Positions 9,261 through 19,883 of a DNA stretch of 64,000 nt are shown here, in pieces. Below the pieces are notes generated by a model. It did not search any database, was not told the origin of the DNA, and was given only the letters and a program-made list of their open reading frames with translations. How positions within the stretch are numbered: the stretch's first letter is position 1; the number at the start of each line of letters is the position of its first letter. The stretch is from Pseudomonadota bacterium (GTDB lineage: Bacteria > Myxococcota_A > UBA796 > UBA9615): assembly GCA_024229515.1 (NCBI GenBank), contig JAAESI010000277.1, positions 62,001 through 126,000 of the forward strand, given 5' to 3'. The position numbers and the translations under genes were made by a program.

Positions 9261-10902
9261 GAAGCGGCTGTTGGCTCCGTTGGGTGTCGTTGCCGTGATC
9301 GGCGGGCTGATCCTGGCACGGCACCGCCGGGATCCGGTGGAAGCCTACGGGGAACACGGCGCGGAGTGGATCGAGCACTTCGATCGGCTGGGCGCGCTGC
9401 TGGTGTGGCGGAGCAACACGGGCTCGTTCCTGGACTTCCTCAGCAACTCGGACGGCCCCTACCCGCCGGCACTGCACATCCTCACCCTCCCCTTCGGGAT
9501 CGAAGCCGAGGCGGTCGTCTGGACCGGCCTCGGGTGGTGGATCCTGCTCGCCGTCGGCGTCGCCCTCACCGCCCGCGGCCTGCTCCCTGAGGAGCCGTCC
9601 GCGGCCGCCGCGGGAGCGACGATGGCGTTGCTGATCCCGGCCGCCCACGGCGCCGCCGCCCGCTACTACTACGACCTCCCCATGACGGCGCTGCTGTGGC
9701 TCGGGGTGGGGCTCATCGTGGCCGTCGAGAAGGACTGGCTCGCCGGCCTCGCGGGGGGTGCGTGCGCGGGCCTCGCGGCCGTCGTGAAGTGGACCGCCAT
9801 CCCGTTCGCGGGGCCGATGCTGCTGGGCGCCGTGCTCGCCCGGACCAAGGGGCCGACCGTCGGGGTCATCGCCGCCGTGGCCCTCGGCGCGGCCGCTCCC
9901 TCGGGCGGCTACCTCGCCCTGTCGACGCACTCGTGGGTCGAGATGATGGGCACGTTCGGCCCCAACGAAGACCCGATGGGCAGCGTCGGCGAGGCGGCGG
10001 CGCGCAGCCTGAAGGCCGATCCCAAGCTCCAGGCCCCCGACCGCAGCGACCGCTCCGGAGGCCGCCTCGAACGGCTGCTCTGGTACGGCAAGTCGATCGT
10101 CGTCGCCGTGCTCGCCCCCGCCGGCGTGCTCGTACTCCTGGGTCTCCTGATCGTCGCCCGCGGGCGCGAGCTTCCGTGGCGCAAGCTGGCGTTCCTGGGG
10201 GTCCCCATCGTCGGCGGGCACGTCGCGTTTGTCGCCTTCATCGTGCCGCCGCTGGACGAGCGCTTCGTGATGACCCTGGCCCCCGCGCTGGGCCTGTTCG
10301 GAGCCGCCGCGTGGTGCGCCCTGGAAGGCCGTGGTCGTGCCATCGCGGGGGTCGCGTCCGTCGCCGTGCTGCTCGGCGTGGCGGTCGACTTCCACACCGG
10401 CGACGACCCCAGCCTCGACCCCCAGACCACGATCATGATGGACGAGCCGTCCGCCGGACTCGGCCTCGTCGGCTCCTGGGAGCGGCGAGGGTGGGGGCGC
10501 AGCGATCGCCGTCGGCCCCAGCCCTACCAACTGCGCGAGGACGTCTGGGCGATCGTCGAGAGCGTCTCCGCCCAGCGCGTGGGCATCATCGGCGCGCCTC
10601 TGTTCGACACCTTCGGCGACCGCTGGTGGTGGCGCTACCGCGCCCGCCTGGGCGAGGTCCAGGGCACCTGGGGACGGCAGGGCGAGCTCGACGTCGTGTG
10701 GCTCTGCGGCGACGGTCCGCCCCCATCGGGCCCCGTGGACGTGGTTGTCGCCGCCGACACCCGGGTCACGTCCATCGATCAGCCGTGGTGCCCCGTCGAC
10801 GGCGACTGGGACCCGGGCCTCCGCGTCGCCGCTCAGCCGCCCCACGTGGGCGCCGTAGTGTGGCTCCCCAAGGGGCGGCGGGCTAAGGTCGTCCGGCCGT
10901 GA
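9259..10902 (+). CDS. Polytopic membrane protein, glycosyltransferase family 39-like
   Basis: MKRLLAPLGVVAVIGGLILARHRRD...; multiple TM segments with GT39-like layout. Confidence 0.6.
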   Translation: MKRLLAPLGVVAVIGGLILARHRRDPVEAYGEHGAEWIEHFDRLGALLVWRSNTGSFLDFLSNSDGPYPPALHILTLPFGIEAEAVVWTGLGWWILLAVGVALTARGLLPEEPSAAAAGATMALLIPAAHGAAARYYYDLPMTALLWLGVGLIVAVEKDWLAGLAGGACAGLAAVVKWTAIPFAGPMLLGAVLARTKGPTVGVIAAVALGAAAPSGGYLALSTHSWVEMMGTFGPNEDPMGSVGEAAARSLKADPKLQAPDRSDRSGGRLERLLWYGKSIVVAVLAPAGVLVLLGLLIVARGRELPWRKLAFLGVPIVGGHVAFVAFIVPPLDERFVMTLAPALGLFGAAAWCALEGRGRAIAGVASVAVLLGVAVDFHTGDDPSLDPQTTIMMDEPSAGLGLVGSWERRGWGRSDRRRPQPYQLREDVWAIVESVSAQRVGIIGAPLFDTFGDRWWWRYRARLGEVQGTWGRQGELDVVWLCGDGPPPSGPVDVVVAADTRVTSIDQPWCPVDGDWDPGLRVAAQPPHVGAVVWLPKGRRAKVVRP

Positions 10903-11594
10903 CCACCGCCACCGCCTACTTCGACGTCGATGGGACCCTCGTGGGGACCAACCTGCTGCACCCGACGTTCCGCTACCTGACGACCCAGGCCTCCCCCCTG
11001 GACGGCATGAAGCGGCTCGGCAAGGCGTTGATGCAGGCCCCCCGGCTCGCCGCCGCGGAGCTGCGCGACCGCCGCGAGTTCAACGAGCTGCTCTTCGCCC
11101 ACTACGCCGGCATGTCGGAGGACCGCATGGTCGTGCTCGCCGACGAGGTGTTCGACGACGTCATCAAGCCGCGCATCTTCCGCGGCACGGTCGACCTGGT
11201 GGAGGCGTGCAAGCGGGCGGACATGCGGATCGTGCTCGTCACCGGCGCACTGGACGTGACCGTCAAGCCGCTGCTGGACCACCTGGGCGTTCACGGCGCC
11301 ATCTGCAACCGGCTCGAGTACAAGGACGGCTACGCCACCGGCAAGCTCCTCCGACCCGTCGTCGCCGGCCCCGGCAAGGCCCGCCTGCTCGCCGACGATG
11401 CCCGCGCCGCGGGCCACGATCTGGCGAAGTGCCACGCCTACAGCGACAGCTTCAGCGACGTGCCGATGCTGTCGGTGGTCGGGCACCCGTTCTGCATCAA
11501 CCCGGACGGCAAGCTGGCCCGGATGGCGAAGTCCTGCGATTGGCCGATCATCGATCTGGAGCGTCACTCGCCCGGCGAGACGCGCCCCCAATAA
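10899..11594 (+). CDS. HAD-IB family hydrolase / phosphoserine phosphatase-like
   Basis: AYFDVDGTLVGTNL motif I, LVTGALD motif II, HAYSDSFSDVPML motif IV; overlaps preceding gene. Confidence 0.88.
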   Translation: MTTATAYFDVDGTLVGTNLLHPTFRYLTTQASPLDGMKRLGKALMQAPRLAAAELRDRREFNELLFAHYAGMSEDRMVVLADEVFDDVIKPRIFRGTVDLVEACKRADMRIVLVTGALDVTVKPLLDHLGVHGAICNRLEYKDGYATGKLLRPVVAGPGKARLLADDARAAGHDLAKCHAYSDSFSDVPMLSVVGHPFCINPDGKLARMAKSCDWPIIDLERHSPGETRPQ

Positions 11595-11649
11595 GCCAAT
11601 CCTGACAGACATCGGAAGTCCCCCCCCGGTCCGGGGTAGGGCCGGGACC

Positions 11650-12057
11650 ATGGGCAACGCCGTCACCGAGACCTCCGTTGGAACCGTGCAGCTGCGCGAC
11701 GACGGAATTGTGCATTTCGTCTGCGCCGACGGAGCCCAACTCGACGCTGACAACACCACCGAACTCTTCACGACCTACCGAGAGGTGGGCGGCGGGGGCC
11801 GGCATCTGGTGTTGAGTGACATCCGGGGGCTCCGCTCCTCTACGCCCGAGTCCCGAGCCCTCGCGACGACTCCCGAAGCGACTGCCCTGCACGAGGCCGC
11901 GGGGGTGATCATCGGCTCGAAGCTCACCCGCATGATGGGCAACCTGTTCATGCGGATGAACAAGCCCGCCTACCCCACGCGCCTCTTCAACGACGCCGAT
12001 GCGGCCGTCGCCTGGCTCCTGAGCGTTCGGGAGCTCACCCGCTCCGAAGCGAGCTGA
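11650..12057 (+). CDS. STAS/SpoIIAA-like small protein
   Basis: MGNAVTETSVGTVQLRDDGIVHFVCADGAQLDADNTTELFTTYREV...; abuts the histidine kinase gene. Confidence 0.55.
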   Translation: MGNAVTETSVGTVQLRDDGIVHFVCADGAQLDADNTTELFTTYREVGGGGRHLVLSDIRGLRSSTPESRALATTPEATALHEAAGVIIGSKLTRMMGNLFMRMNKPAYPTRLFNDADAAVAWLLSVRELTRSEAS

Positions 12058-12058
12058 T

Positions 12059-13645
12059 TTGCCCCGGACCCAGTCCGATCTCGATCGGCTTCGCGCCGAG
12101 CTGAGACTGGCTGAGGCGACCGCCGACGACCTCGACGTATTCGCCCGGCTGTTCGAGGCGCTCGAGGTTCCGCTCGCCGTCTGGAACCGTGCGCCGGACG
12201 CGAACGAGTTCGACCTCATCGCCTCCAACGAGCCGGCCGCGGCCCTCCTGGGCGAGCACGAGCTCGACGACCCGGACCCGCCGACGTTTGCCCACGAGGG
12301 GCTGTACCAGCGGCTGCGTCCGCTCCTGACCGCCACGTCGGCGCGGGGCCTGGGCGAGTTCAGCACCCTCGACGGCACGCGGATCTTCAGCGCTCGGGGG
12401 GTCGCCCTCGGCGACGGCATGGTCGGGGTCGGCTTCTTCGACGTGACCGAGCGGCGCACGCTGGAGCGGGAGCGGCTCGAGATGGTCGAGCGGATGCAGC
12501 ATGGCCAGAAGCTGGAGAGCCTGGGCGTGCTCGCCGGCGGTATCGCCCACGACTTCAACAACCTGCTCGCCGGGATCATGGGCAACACGAGCCTCGCCCT
12601 GCTGGAGCTGCCCGCCTCGTTGCCGGCCCGCGAGTTGCTGGAGCGAGCCGAAGCGACCGCGCAGATCGCGTCCGAGCTGACCCGCCAGATGCTCGCGTAC
12701 TCGGGGCGCGGGCGGTTCGTCATCGAGCAGATCGACCTGTCGCACCTCGTCGAGGAGATGACGCGGCTGCTCGAAGTCAGCCTCACGACCCGAGCGGTGG
12801 TCCGGTACGAGATGGCCGAGGACCTGCCCCCCGTGGAGGCCGACCCGTCGCAGATCCGTCAGGTCGTCATGAACCTGGTGACGAACGCTTCGGAGGCGGT
12901 CCAAGGCACCAGCGGGGTGATCATGGTGCGCACGGGCCTGGTCCGGGCCGACGACCGCTACCTGGACGGCTACTGGCTCGCCAACGAGTTGAAGCCGGGA
13001 GACTTCGTCTCCGTCGAGGTCTCCGACACCGGGCGCGGCATGCCGGCGGCGGTGCAGACGCGGCTGTTCGACCCGTTCTTCACCACCAAGAAGATCGGAC
13101 GCGGCCTCGGCATGGCGGCGGTGCTGGGCATCGTGCGCAGCCACGAAGGATCCATCAAGGTCTACAGCGAAGTCGGCCAGGGGACGACCATCAAGGTGCT
13201 CTTCCCCGTGAGCCCGCGGGGGACGATCGCGCCGGCCCCAGCCCCTCCAGAGCCTCCCGGACGGATGCAGGACGCGCTGGTCCTCGTGATCGACGATGAG
13301 GACACCGTCCGCACCGTCGCGTGTCAGGTGCTGGAGCGGCACGGCTGCCGCACGGTCCACGCCGCGGACGGCGAGGCGGGGGTCGGTCTGTTCCGTCAGC
13401 GGCCGGACGAGATCGACCTGATCCTGCTCGACCTGACCATGCCGGTGATGGACGGCGAGGAGGCCTTCCGGATCATCCGCTCGATCCGGCCGGACGTGCC
13501 GATCATCGTGACCAGCGGCTACAACCGACAGGACACGACGACCCGGTTCGCGGGCCGCGCGACCGCAGGGTTCCTCCAGAAGCCCTGGACGGCTCAGGGC
13601 TTGATCCACGTGGTCAGCAACGCGCTCGAGGGCGGCGAAGGCTGA
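12059..13645 (+). CDS. Hybrid sensor histidine kinase (HisKA-HATPase-REC)
   Basis: H-box GIAHDFNNLLAGIMGN, N-box MNLVTNASEAV, G-box GRGLGMAAVLGIV, REC domain LILLDLTMPVMDGEE. Confidence 0.93.
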   Translation: MPRTQSDLDRLRAELRLAEATADDLDVFARLFEALEVPLAVWNRAPDANEFDLIASNEPAAALLGEHELDDPDPPTFAHEGLYQRLRPLLTATSARGLGEFSTLDGTRIFSARGVALGDGMVGVGFFDVTERRTLERERLEMVERMQHGQKLESLGVLAGGIAHDFNNLLAGIMGNTSLALLELPASLPARELLERAEATAQIASELTRQMLAYSGRGRFVIEQIDLSHLVEEMTRLLEVSLTTRAVVRYEMAEDLPPVEADPSQIRQVVMNLVTNASEAVQGTSGVIMVRTGLVRADDRYLDGYWLANELKPGDFVSVEVSDTGRGMPAAVQTRLFDPFFTTKKIGRGLGMAAVLGIVRSHEGSIKVYSEVGQGTTIKVLFPVSPRGTIAPAPAPPEPPGRMQDALVLVIDDEDTVRTVACQVLERHGCRTVHAADGEAGVGLFRQRPDEIDLILLDLTMPVMDGEEAFRIIRSIRPDVPIIVTSGYNRQDTTTRFAGRATAGFLQKPWTAQGLIHVVSNALEGGEG

Positions 13646-13715
13646 GCCCACCGCACGGCGGCAACCGAATTCGCTTGCTGTACACTCCGGCGTCCACGCC
13701 CTTTGGAGTGATGAG

Positions 13716-14456
13716 ATGAAGCGTTTCCTGCTCGCGATTTCGATGGTGATCCTGGTGTCCTGCGGCGGCGCCGAAGAGGCCCCCGCGCCCGAGCCCGAGC
13801 CCGCCGACGAGCCCGAACCGGCCCCCGAGCCCGAGCCGGCCCCGGCCGCCGTCACCGAGGGCGAGGCGCCCGCCGACGAGGGTGAAGCCAACCCCCTCCT
13901 GGATGTCGAAGCTGCCACCAAGCAGGCCCCCGACTCCTACGTGGTGAAGTTCGAGACCACCAAGGGCGACATCCTCATCGACGTCACCCGCTCGTGGGCC
14001 CCCGAGGGCGCCGACCGCTTCTACAACCTCGTCAGCATCGGCTACTACGACGACATCGCCTTCTTCCGGGTCATCGACGGCTTCATGGCGCAGTTCGGCA
14101 TCCACGGCGATCCCGCCGTCGCCCGCGTCTGGAAGGAAGCCCAGATTCAGGATGACCCGGTCTCGCAGTCCAACACCGAGGGCATGCTGACGTTCGCCAC
14201 CGCGGGTCCGAACACGCGCACCACGCAGCTGTTCATGAACTTCGGCGACAACAGCAACCTGAACGGCATGGGCTTCGCCCCGTTCGGCAAGCTCCGCTCG
14301 ATGGACGTGCTCAACAAGATCAACAGCGAGTACGGCGAAGGCGCCCCCCGCGGCCGCGGTCCCCACCAGGGTCGCGTGCAGTCGCAGGGCAACACGTACC
14401 TCAAGGCGTCGTTCCCGAACCTAGACTACATCACCAAGGCCACGATCGTCGAATAG
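13716..14456 (+). CDS. Cyclophilin-type peptidyl-prolyl isomerase lipoprotein
   Basis: Lipobox SMVILVSC, E/P/A-rich linker, VVKFETTKGDILIDVTRSWAPEGADRFYNLVSIGYYDDIAFFRVIDGFMAQFGIHGDP. Confidence 0.92.
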   Translation: MKRFLLAISMVILVSCGGAEEAPAPEPEPADEPEPAPEPEPAPAAVTEGEAPADEGEANPLLDVEAATKQAPDSYVVKFETTKGDILIDVTRSWAPEGADRFYNLVSIGYYDDIAFFRVIDGFMAQFGIHGDPAVARVWKEAQIQDDPVSQSNTEGMLTFATAGPNTRTTQLFMNFGDNSNLNGMGFAPFGKLRSMDVLNKINSEYGEGAPRGRGPHQGRVQSQGNTYLKASFPNLDYITKATIVE

Positions 14457-15749
14457 ATGGGCGACTGGGCCGAGGCGAAACCAGGAGGGCAGTTCGGAAC
14501 CGCGTTCCGGGCCTGGGTCTGGCCGCTGGTGCTCATCGTCGCCTGCCCGATCCTCGCGATCTGGTTCTGGATCGTCGCGGTCCACCACGACGGCTCCGTG
14601 CTCGCCTACGCGCAGTCGGGCGAGTGGTTCGCCCACCTCCCCCTCCCCAGCGGGATCGCCGCCCTCATCATCGTCGTGTGGTGCGCGGTGCAGTACGTGC
14701 TGCTCCGGATCGTCCCCGGCAAGGAGTACCTGGGGCCGCCCACGCCGGCGGGCGAGCAGCCTCGGTACAAGCTCAACGGCGTCGCCTGCTACGTCATCAC
14801 CCTGGGGCTGACGGCCGGGTTCGGTTGGTACGCCCCGACGTTGGTGTACAACCACTTCGGGGAGATTCTGATCACGTCGTCCCTGCTGTCGCTGGTCGGC
14901 TGCGGTTTGCTCGTGCTCAAGGGCACCAAATGGCCGACGACCGCGGACGCGAGCCGGTCCGACAACCTGATCTGGGACTTCTGGAACGGCGTCGAGCTCC
15001 ACCCCCGCCTGCTCGGGGTCGAGCTGAAGCAGTGGATCAACTGCCGTGTCTCGATGGCCGGCTGGGCGGCGATCCTGGTGCTGTACGCGGCCGCTCAGAT
15101 CGAGCGAACGGGGAACCTCGACCCGGCGATGGCGGCCTGCGTCGGCCTCCACTGCATCTACCTGTTCAAGTTCTTCTGGTGGGAGGACGGCTACTTCGGA
15201 TCGCTGGACATCACCCACGATCGGTTCGGCTTCTATCTGTTCTGGGGACTGATGGTGTGGGTGCCGTCGCTGTACTGCCTCGTCGGGCTGTACCTCGTCG
15301 ATCACACCGGACACCTGGACTGGCCGCTCGCGGGCGCCATCACCGCGTTCGGCATCGCCAGCATCTGGGCCAACTACGACGCGGACCGGCAGCGCATGCG
15401 GGTCCGCCGCACCGGCGGCGACACCACCGTTTGGGGGAAGAAGCCCGAGGTCATCGAGGCGACGTACCAGACGGCCGACGGCGAAGAGCGCACCAACCTG
15501 CTGCTGGTCAGCGGCTGGTGGGGCACGGCGCGGCACCTGCACTACGTCTTCGAGCTGGCCTTGGCGACGGCGTGGACGCTGCCGGCGCTGTTCACCCACC
15601 TGCTGCCGTGGTCCTACGTGATCTTCCTCGCGATCCTCCTGACCGACCGCGCCCGCCGTGACGAGCGCCGCTGCGCGGCCAAGTACGGCCCCGCGTGGGA
15701 CGAATACCGGTCGCGGGTGAAGTGGCGGATGGTGCCTGGCATCTACTGA
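14457..15749 (+). CDS. Sterol reductase of the ERG4/ERG24 family, 7-dehydrocholesterol reductase-like
   Basis: LLVSGWWGTARHLHYVFELALA...HLLPWSYVIFLAILLTDRARRDERRCAAKYGPAWDEYRSRVKWRMVPGIY and FFWWEDGYFGSLDITHDRFGFYLFWG...VWVPSLYCLVGLYLVDH match eukaryotic DHCR7 signatures. Confidence 0.92.
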   Translation: MGDWAEAKPGGQFGTAFRAWVWPLVLIVACPILAIWFWIVAVHHDGSVLAYAQSGEWFAHLPLPSGIAALIIVVWCAVQYVLLRIVPGKEYLGPPTPAGEQPRYKLNGVACYVITLGLTAGFGWYAPTLVYNHFGEILITSSLLSLVGCGLLVLKGTKWPTTADASRSDNLIWDFWNGVELHPRLLGVELKQWINCRVSMAGWAAILVLYAAAQIERTGNLDPAMAACVGLHCIYLFKFFWWEDGYFGSLDITHDRFGFYLFWGLMVWVPSLYCLVGLYLVDHTGHLDWPLAGAITAFGIASIWANYDADRQRMRVRRTGGDTTVWGKKPEVIEATYQTADGEERTNLLLVSGWWGTARHLHYVFELALATAWTLPALFTHLLPWSYVIFLAILLTDRARRDERRCAAKYGPAWDEYRSRVKWRMVPGIY

Positions 15750-15816
15750 TCCGGTCACACAGACCTCAAGCCCCCCGATGGGCATCCGATAACGCACGCG
15801 GGAGGGTCTCGTCCGC

Positions 15817-18800
15817 TTGCGCCGGCTCATCTACCTGCTCGTCATCGCCGTTGCGGCCCCCGCCAGGGGCGCCGTCGACGCCACGCTCGTCGCGAAGATC
15901 GACGCGACCGCACGCGCGGTCGGCTGGGCGGACTGGGACCGCGACGGCGACCTGGATCTGGCGATCGGGGCCGGCAGCGACGTCCTCGTCTATCGAAACC
16001 ACCACGGAGTGCTCACCCTCGCCTACAGCACCCACACCGACGGCGTCTGGGACCTCGCCTGGGGAGACGTCAACGGAGACGGCGCCTCCGACCTCGCCAT
16101 CGGCGGCCCGACCTCGATCAGCATCCTGATCAACAACGGCAGCGGCACCGGCTGGGACGAGTCCTACGTCGTGATGGAGACCGGCGCCGCAGCCGCCGTT
16201 CACGGAGTGGCCTTCGGCGACGTCGACGGCGACCAGGACCTGGATCTCGCCGCCTCGGCGTGGAACTAGGGCGCATGGCTCTTCCTCAACGAGGGTGGTG
16301 CGATCGGCTCCACCCCCCAGTGGGGGCCGTCCGGCGGCGGCGTCGTCGAGGACGTGGTCTGGGCCGACGTGAACCGGGACGGGTTCGCCGATCTCAGCGT
16401 GATCGCGGCCAGCGGACACCCCAGCTGGCTTCACCTCAGCGACGGCACGACGCTGCCGGAGGAAGCCTTCGAGTTGGCCCCGGGGACCGAGTCCACCACC
16501 TCGATCGCGTGGGGCGACTGGGACGGCGACGGGGACCTCGACCTCGCCCTCGGTGCCCGCGCCCATGGAGTCGGCGAGGAGGCCTCCCCCGCGACGGTGT
16601 ACGAGTTCGAAGACGGTGGCCTCGTCGGCCTGTGCTGGAGCTCGGCCGAGCTGGACGAAAACGAAGGGGTCGCGTGGGGCGACAAGGACGGCGACGGCGA
16701 CCTCGACCTCGCGGTCGTCAACGTGCATGCCCCCGACCGGGTCTACGAGAACGTGCCCGCGGAGCCCGGGAGCGCCTGCGCGCGAACGTTCAGCGACGAG
16801 TCCACGTCGATCGCCAAGGACGGCAAGAGCTACGACGTCGCCTGGGCGGACCTGGAGGGCGACGGCGATCTCAAGCTGGCCATCACCCGTTGGCCCAACT
16901 CGTCCGATGTCGGGGGCGATGTCGTGATCTTCGGGGGTGAGGGGCCCCGGGTCGTGGACGAGGACAACCTGCTGGGCGACAGCCTCTCACCCGACTGAGC
17001 GGTGGCCGCCGCCGACTGGGACGGCGATGGCGACCTCGACCTGCTCGTCGGCCGCACCGACGGGCTCGCGGTCTACCAGAACCTGAGTGGAGCCCTGGTC
17101 CTCGCCTGGGAGACCGACGAGCTCGATCAGGTGCGCGACGTCACCTGGGGGGTCTTCGGCGACGGCGACCCCTACCCGGACGTGGCCGTCGCCCAGAACG
17201 CGGGGCCCGCCGTCGTATTCGCCAACAGCGGGGACGGAAGCCTGAGCTGGTACCTCGACGTGCCGAGCCCGGGTCCGGCTGACGGCACCCGCGCGGTCGC
17301 CTGGGGCGACGCCGATGGCGACCACGATCTGGACCTCGCGATCTCCCACGCAGGGCTCTCCGTCACGGTCCTCCGCAACGACGGCGGGGGGTTCGCGGAG
17401 CCCGCCCTGTGGGAGAGCCCGTACGTCAACGCACGGAACCTCGTCTGGGCCGACGTGGACGGCGCCGACGGACTCGACCTGACCGTCGTGGGAGGCGCCG
17501 GAGACCCGACCTCCCTCTTCTTCAACGGCCCCGATGGGCTCGCGGTGGATGGCACGCTGATCGTCCCCGAATCATCGCGGAGCCACGACGCCGCCTGGGC
17601 CGACTTCGATGCGGACGGCGACCTCGATCTGGCGGTCACCAACTCGTCCCCGCCCGACCCGGAGGACGGCCACGTCGAGGTCTATCAGTTCCAATCCGGC
17701 ACGCTCCTGGGCCGCTACTGGGCATCGCCCGCGGCCGCCCGCTCCGAGGCCGTCGCCTGGGCCGACGTCGATGGCGACGGCGACCTCGACCTCGCGGTTG
17801 CGAACGCGTACGGGGGCCCCGATCGCATCTACCGGCGAGACTCCGCGCTTCCGTGCGACGATGGGTTGAGGCCGAGGACCTCCCCGCCACGGAGGTCGAT
17901 TCCTACGACGTCGCCTGGGCCGACCTGGACGGCGACGGCGCTCTCGAATTGGCGTTTGCCGGGGAGGGCGACGGGGGCGGCACCTGGCTCTTCGACGGGG
18001 AGCCGGGAAGCCTGGCCCCCGCTGCGCCCCTCGACGACGGATCGTACGACGACCGGGGCCTGGCCTGGGGCGACTTCGACGCCGACGGGGACTTCGGCCT
18101 CGCCTTCGCCAGCGAGACGGGCGCGCGCGTCCTCCACAACCTCGGCGACGGCAGCTTCCACCCCGCGCCGGTGTGGGAGGACGAGGTCGGGGGCCAGGCC
18201 AACGCGGTCGCGTGGGGCGATGTGGACGGCGATGGCGACGTCGACCTGGCGGTCGGCTACGGGGCGGACGTCGACGTGGGCGTGCGGATCTACCTCAACG
18301 ATTCCGGTGCGCTGGACGCATCGAGCATCGCCTGGACCTTCGCCAGCGAGGCCGACATCACCGCCCTGGCCTGGGGCGACCTCGACGGGGATGGCGATCT
18401 CGAGCTCGCGCTGTCCAGCGCCAGCGCCGAGGTGCGCGTCTTCACCAACACCAGGGGCCAGCTCGAGGAGTTGTTCCAGGGCGAAGCGAGCGGGGATGCG
18501 GGCGCGGTCGCGTGGGGGGACGTCGATGCCGATGGCGACCTCGATCTCGCCGCCGATGGCGCCACCGGAGCCCTCGTCTACACGAACGATGGCGGCGTGC
18601 TCGACCCCACCCCCTGGGCCGCCAACCCGTCCGCCACCACCGTGCGCGGCCTCGCCTGGGGAGACAGCGACGGCGACGGGGACCTCGACCTCGCCGTCGG
18701 AGGAGGACAGGCGTACGGCCTCGCCGTCTACGACAACATCGGTGGCGTCCTGAACCCCGAGCCCATCGCGACGGCGTCGATCGGCTCGACCCCCATCCAG

Positions 18801-19883
18801 TCGTTGGCGTGGGGCGACTGGGCCGGGGTCGGTCAGCCCGTGCTCGCAGCCGCCACGTCGGCCCTGGACGACGCCGATCCCGTGTGGGTCCTGAGGCTCG
18901 TCGAGGAGAGTCTCGAGGTCGTCTGGGAGTCGGAACCGACCTTCGTGCGGAGCATCGCGTGGGCCGACTTCGACGGCGATGGCGACCTCGACCTCGCAGG
19001 CGCGTCCAAGGGCGACGACAGTGCGGTGTGGATCAACCACCGGCGGGACCCCTCGGGCCTCGCCAGCGAGGCACCCCAGGTGCACTTCGTGCCGGACCCG
19101 TCGTGGCCCCGGGCGCCCTCCGGCTTCGGCCAGGCCGTGCCCTCAGCGATGTACTCAACCTTCCCGCTGACCGTCGAGGTCAGCGACCGGGAGGCTGACT
19201 CCGTCGCCCTTCAGGTGGAGGTCGGCGATGGCGTCGGCAGCTGGATTCAGGACCCGGCGTGGACCGTTCCGGACCTCTCGTGCTCCCCTGAGGGGTGGGT
19301 GACCACCCTCGAGCTGCCCAACTTCCGGAACTACTTCTTCGGCCAGGGATGGCACCCGATTCGGGTCGTCGTCGTGCCCGCGCCCGAAGCGACCGTGGCC
19401 TCGCCCACGCAGCAGGGCCTCTACGGCATCACCAGCCCGCCCTACCGGCTGAGGCGCGACGTCTGTTGGCCCTACGACGCCGACGAGGACGGCTTCAGCT
19501 GCACTGATGACTGCGACGATCAGGATCCGACCGTGCATCCCGGCGCCGACGAGGTCTGCGATGGCGTCGACAGCGACTGCGACGGCGCGCCCGAACTCGA
19601 CGCCGATGGCGACGGCATCCGGGAGTGCGATGGGGACTGCGACGACGCCGACATCGACGTGCACTCGGGGGCGGCCGAGGCCTGCTCGGACGCGGGCGAC
19701 GTCGACTGCGAAGGAGCCGCGGGCGCCGACGGCCCCGAGTGCTGGAGCAGCGGATGCGGATGCGCCCAAGCAAAGGCGAGGGCCCCCACCACCGGCCCAT
19801 CCGGCGGCGAAGGCCCTCGGCCCCTCTTTGCAGTTTGTGCGCTGGCGCTGCTGGCGCTCAGGCGGAGGCGCGACGGCGCCTGA
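15817..19883 (+). pseudogene. Large FG-GAP/VCBS-repeat surface protein with MopE-like motifs and MYXO-CTERM-like tail; interrupted by TAG, TGA and a frameshift
   Basis: Tandem AWGDxDGDGDLDLA repeats cross an in-frame TAG (16267..16269) and TGA (16996..16998). The frame changes near 17862 (RIYRRDSALPCDDG / WVEAEDLPATEVDSYDVAWADL). C-term is DCDDQDPTVHPGADEVCDGVDSDCDG... + CGCAQ...LFAVCALALLALRRRR. Confidence 0.85.

Noticed and set aside
16996-16998. In-frame TGA in the FG-GAP protein as selenocysteine
   Set aside because: The only local stem (gcgg-tgg-ccgc) starts immediately after the TGA, too close for a bacterial SECIS; the same gene also has a TAG and a frameshift, favouring decay or error.
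15900-19040. Periodic DNA repeats in the FG-GAP region as a repeat array
   Set aside because: Periodicity is explained by tandem protein repeats (WGDxDGDGDLDLA).
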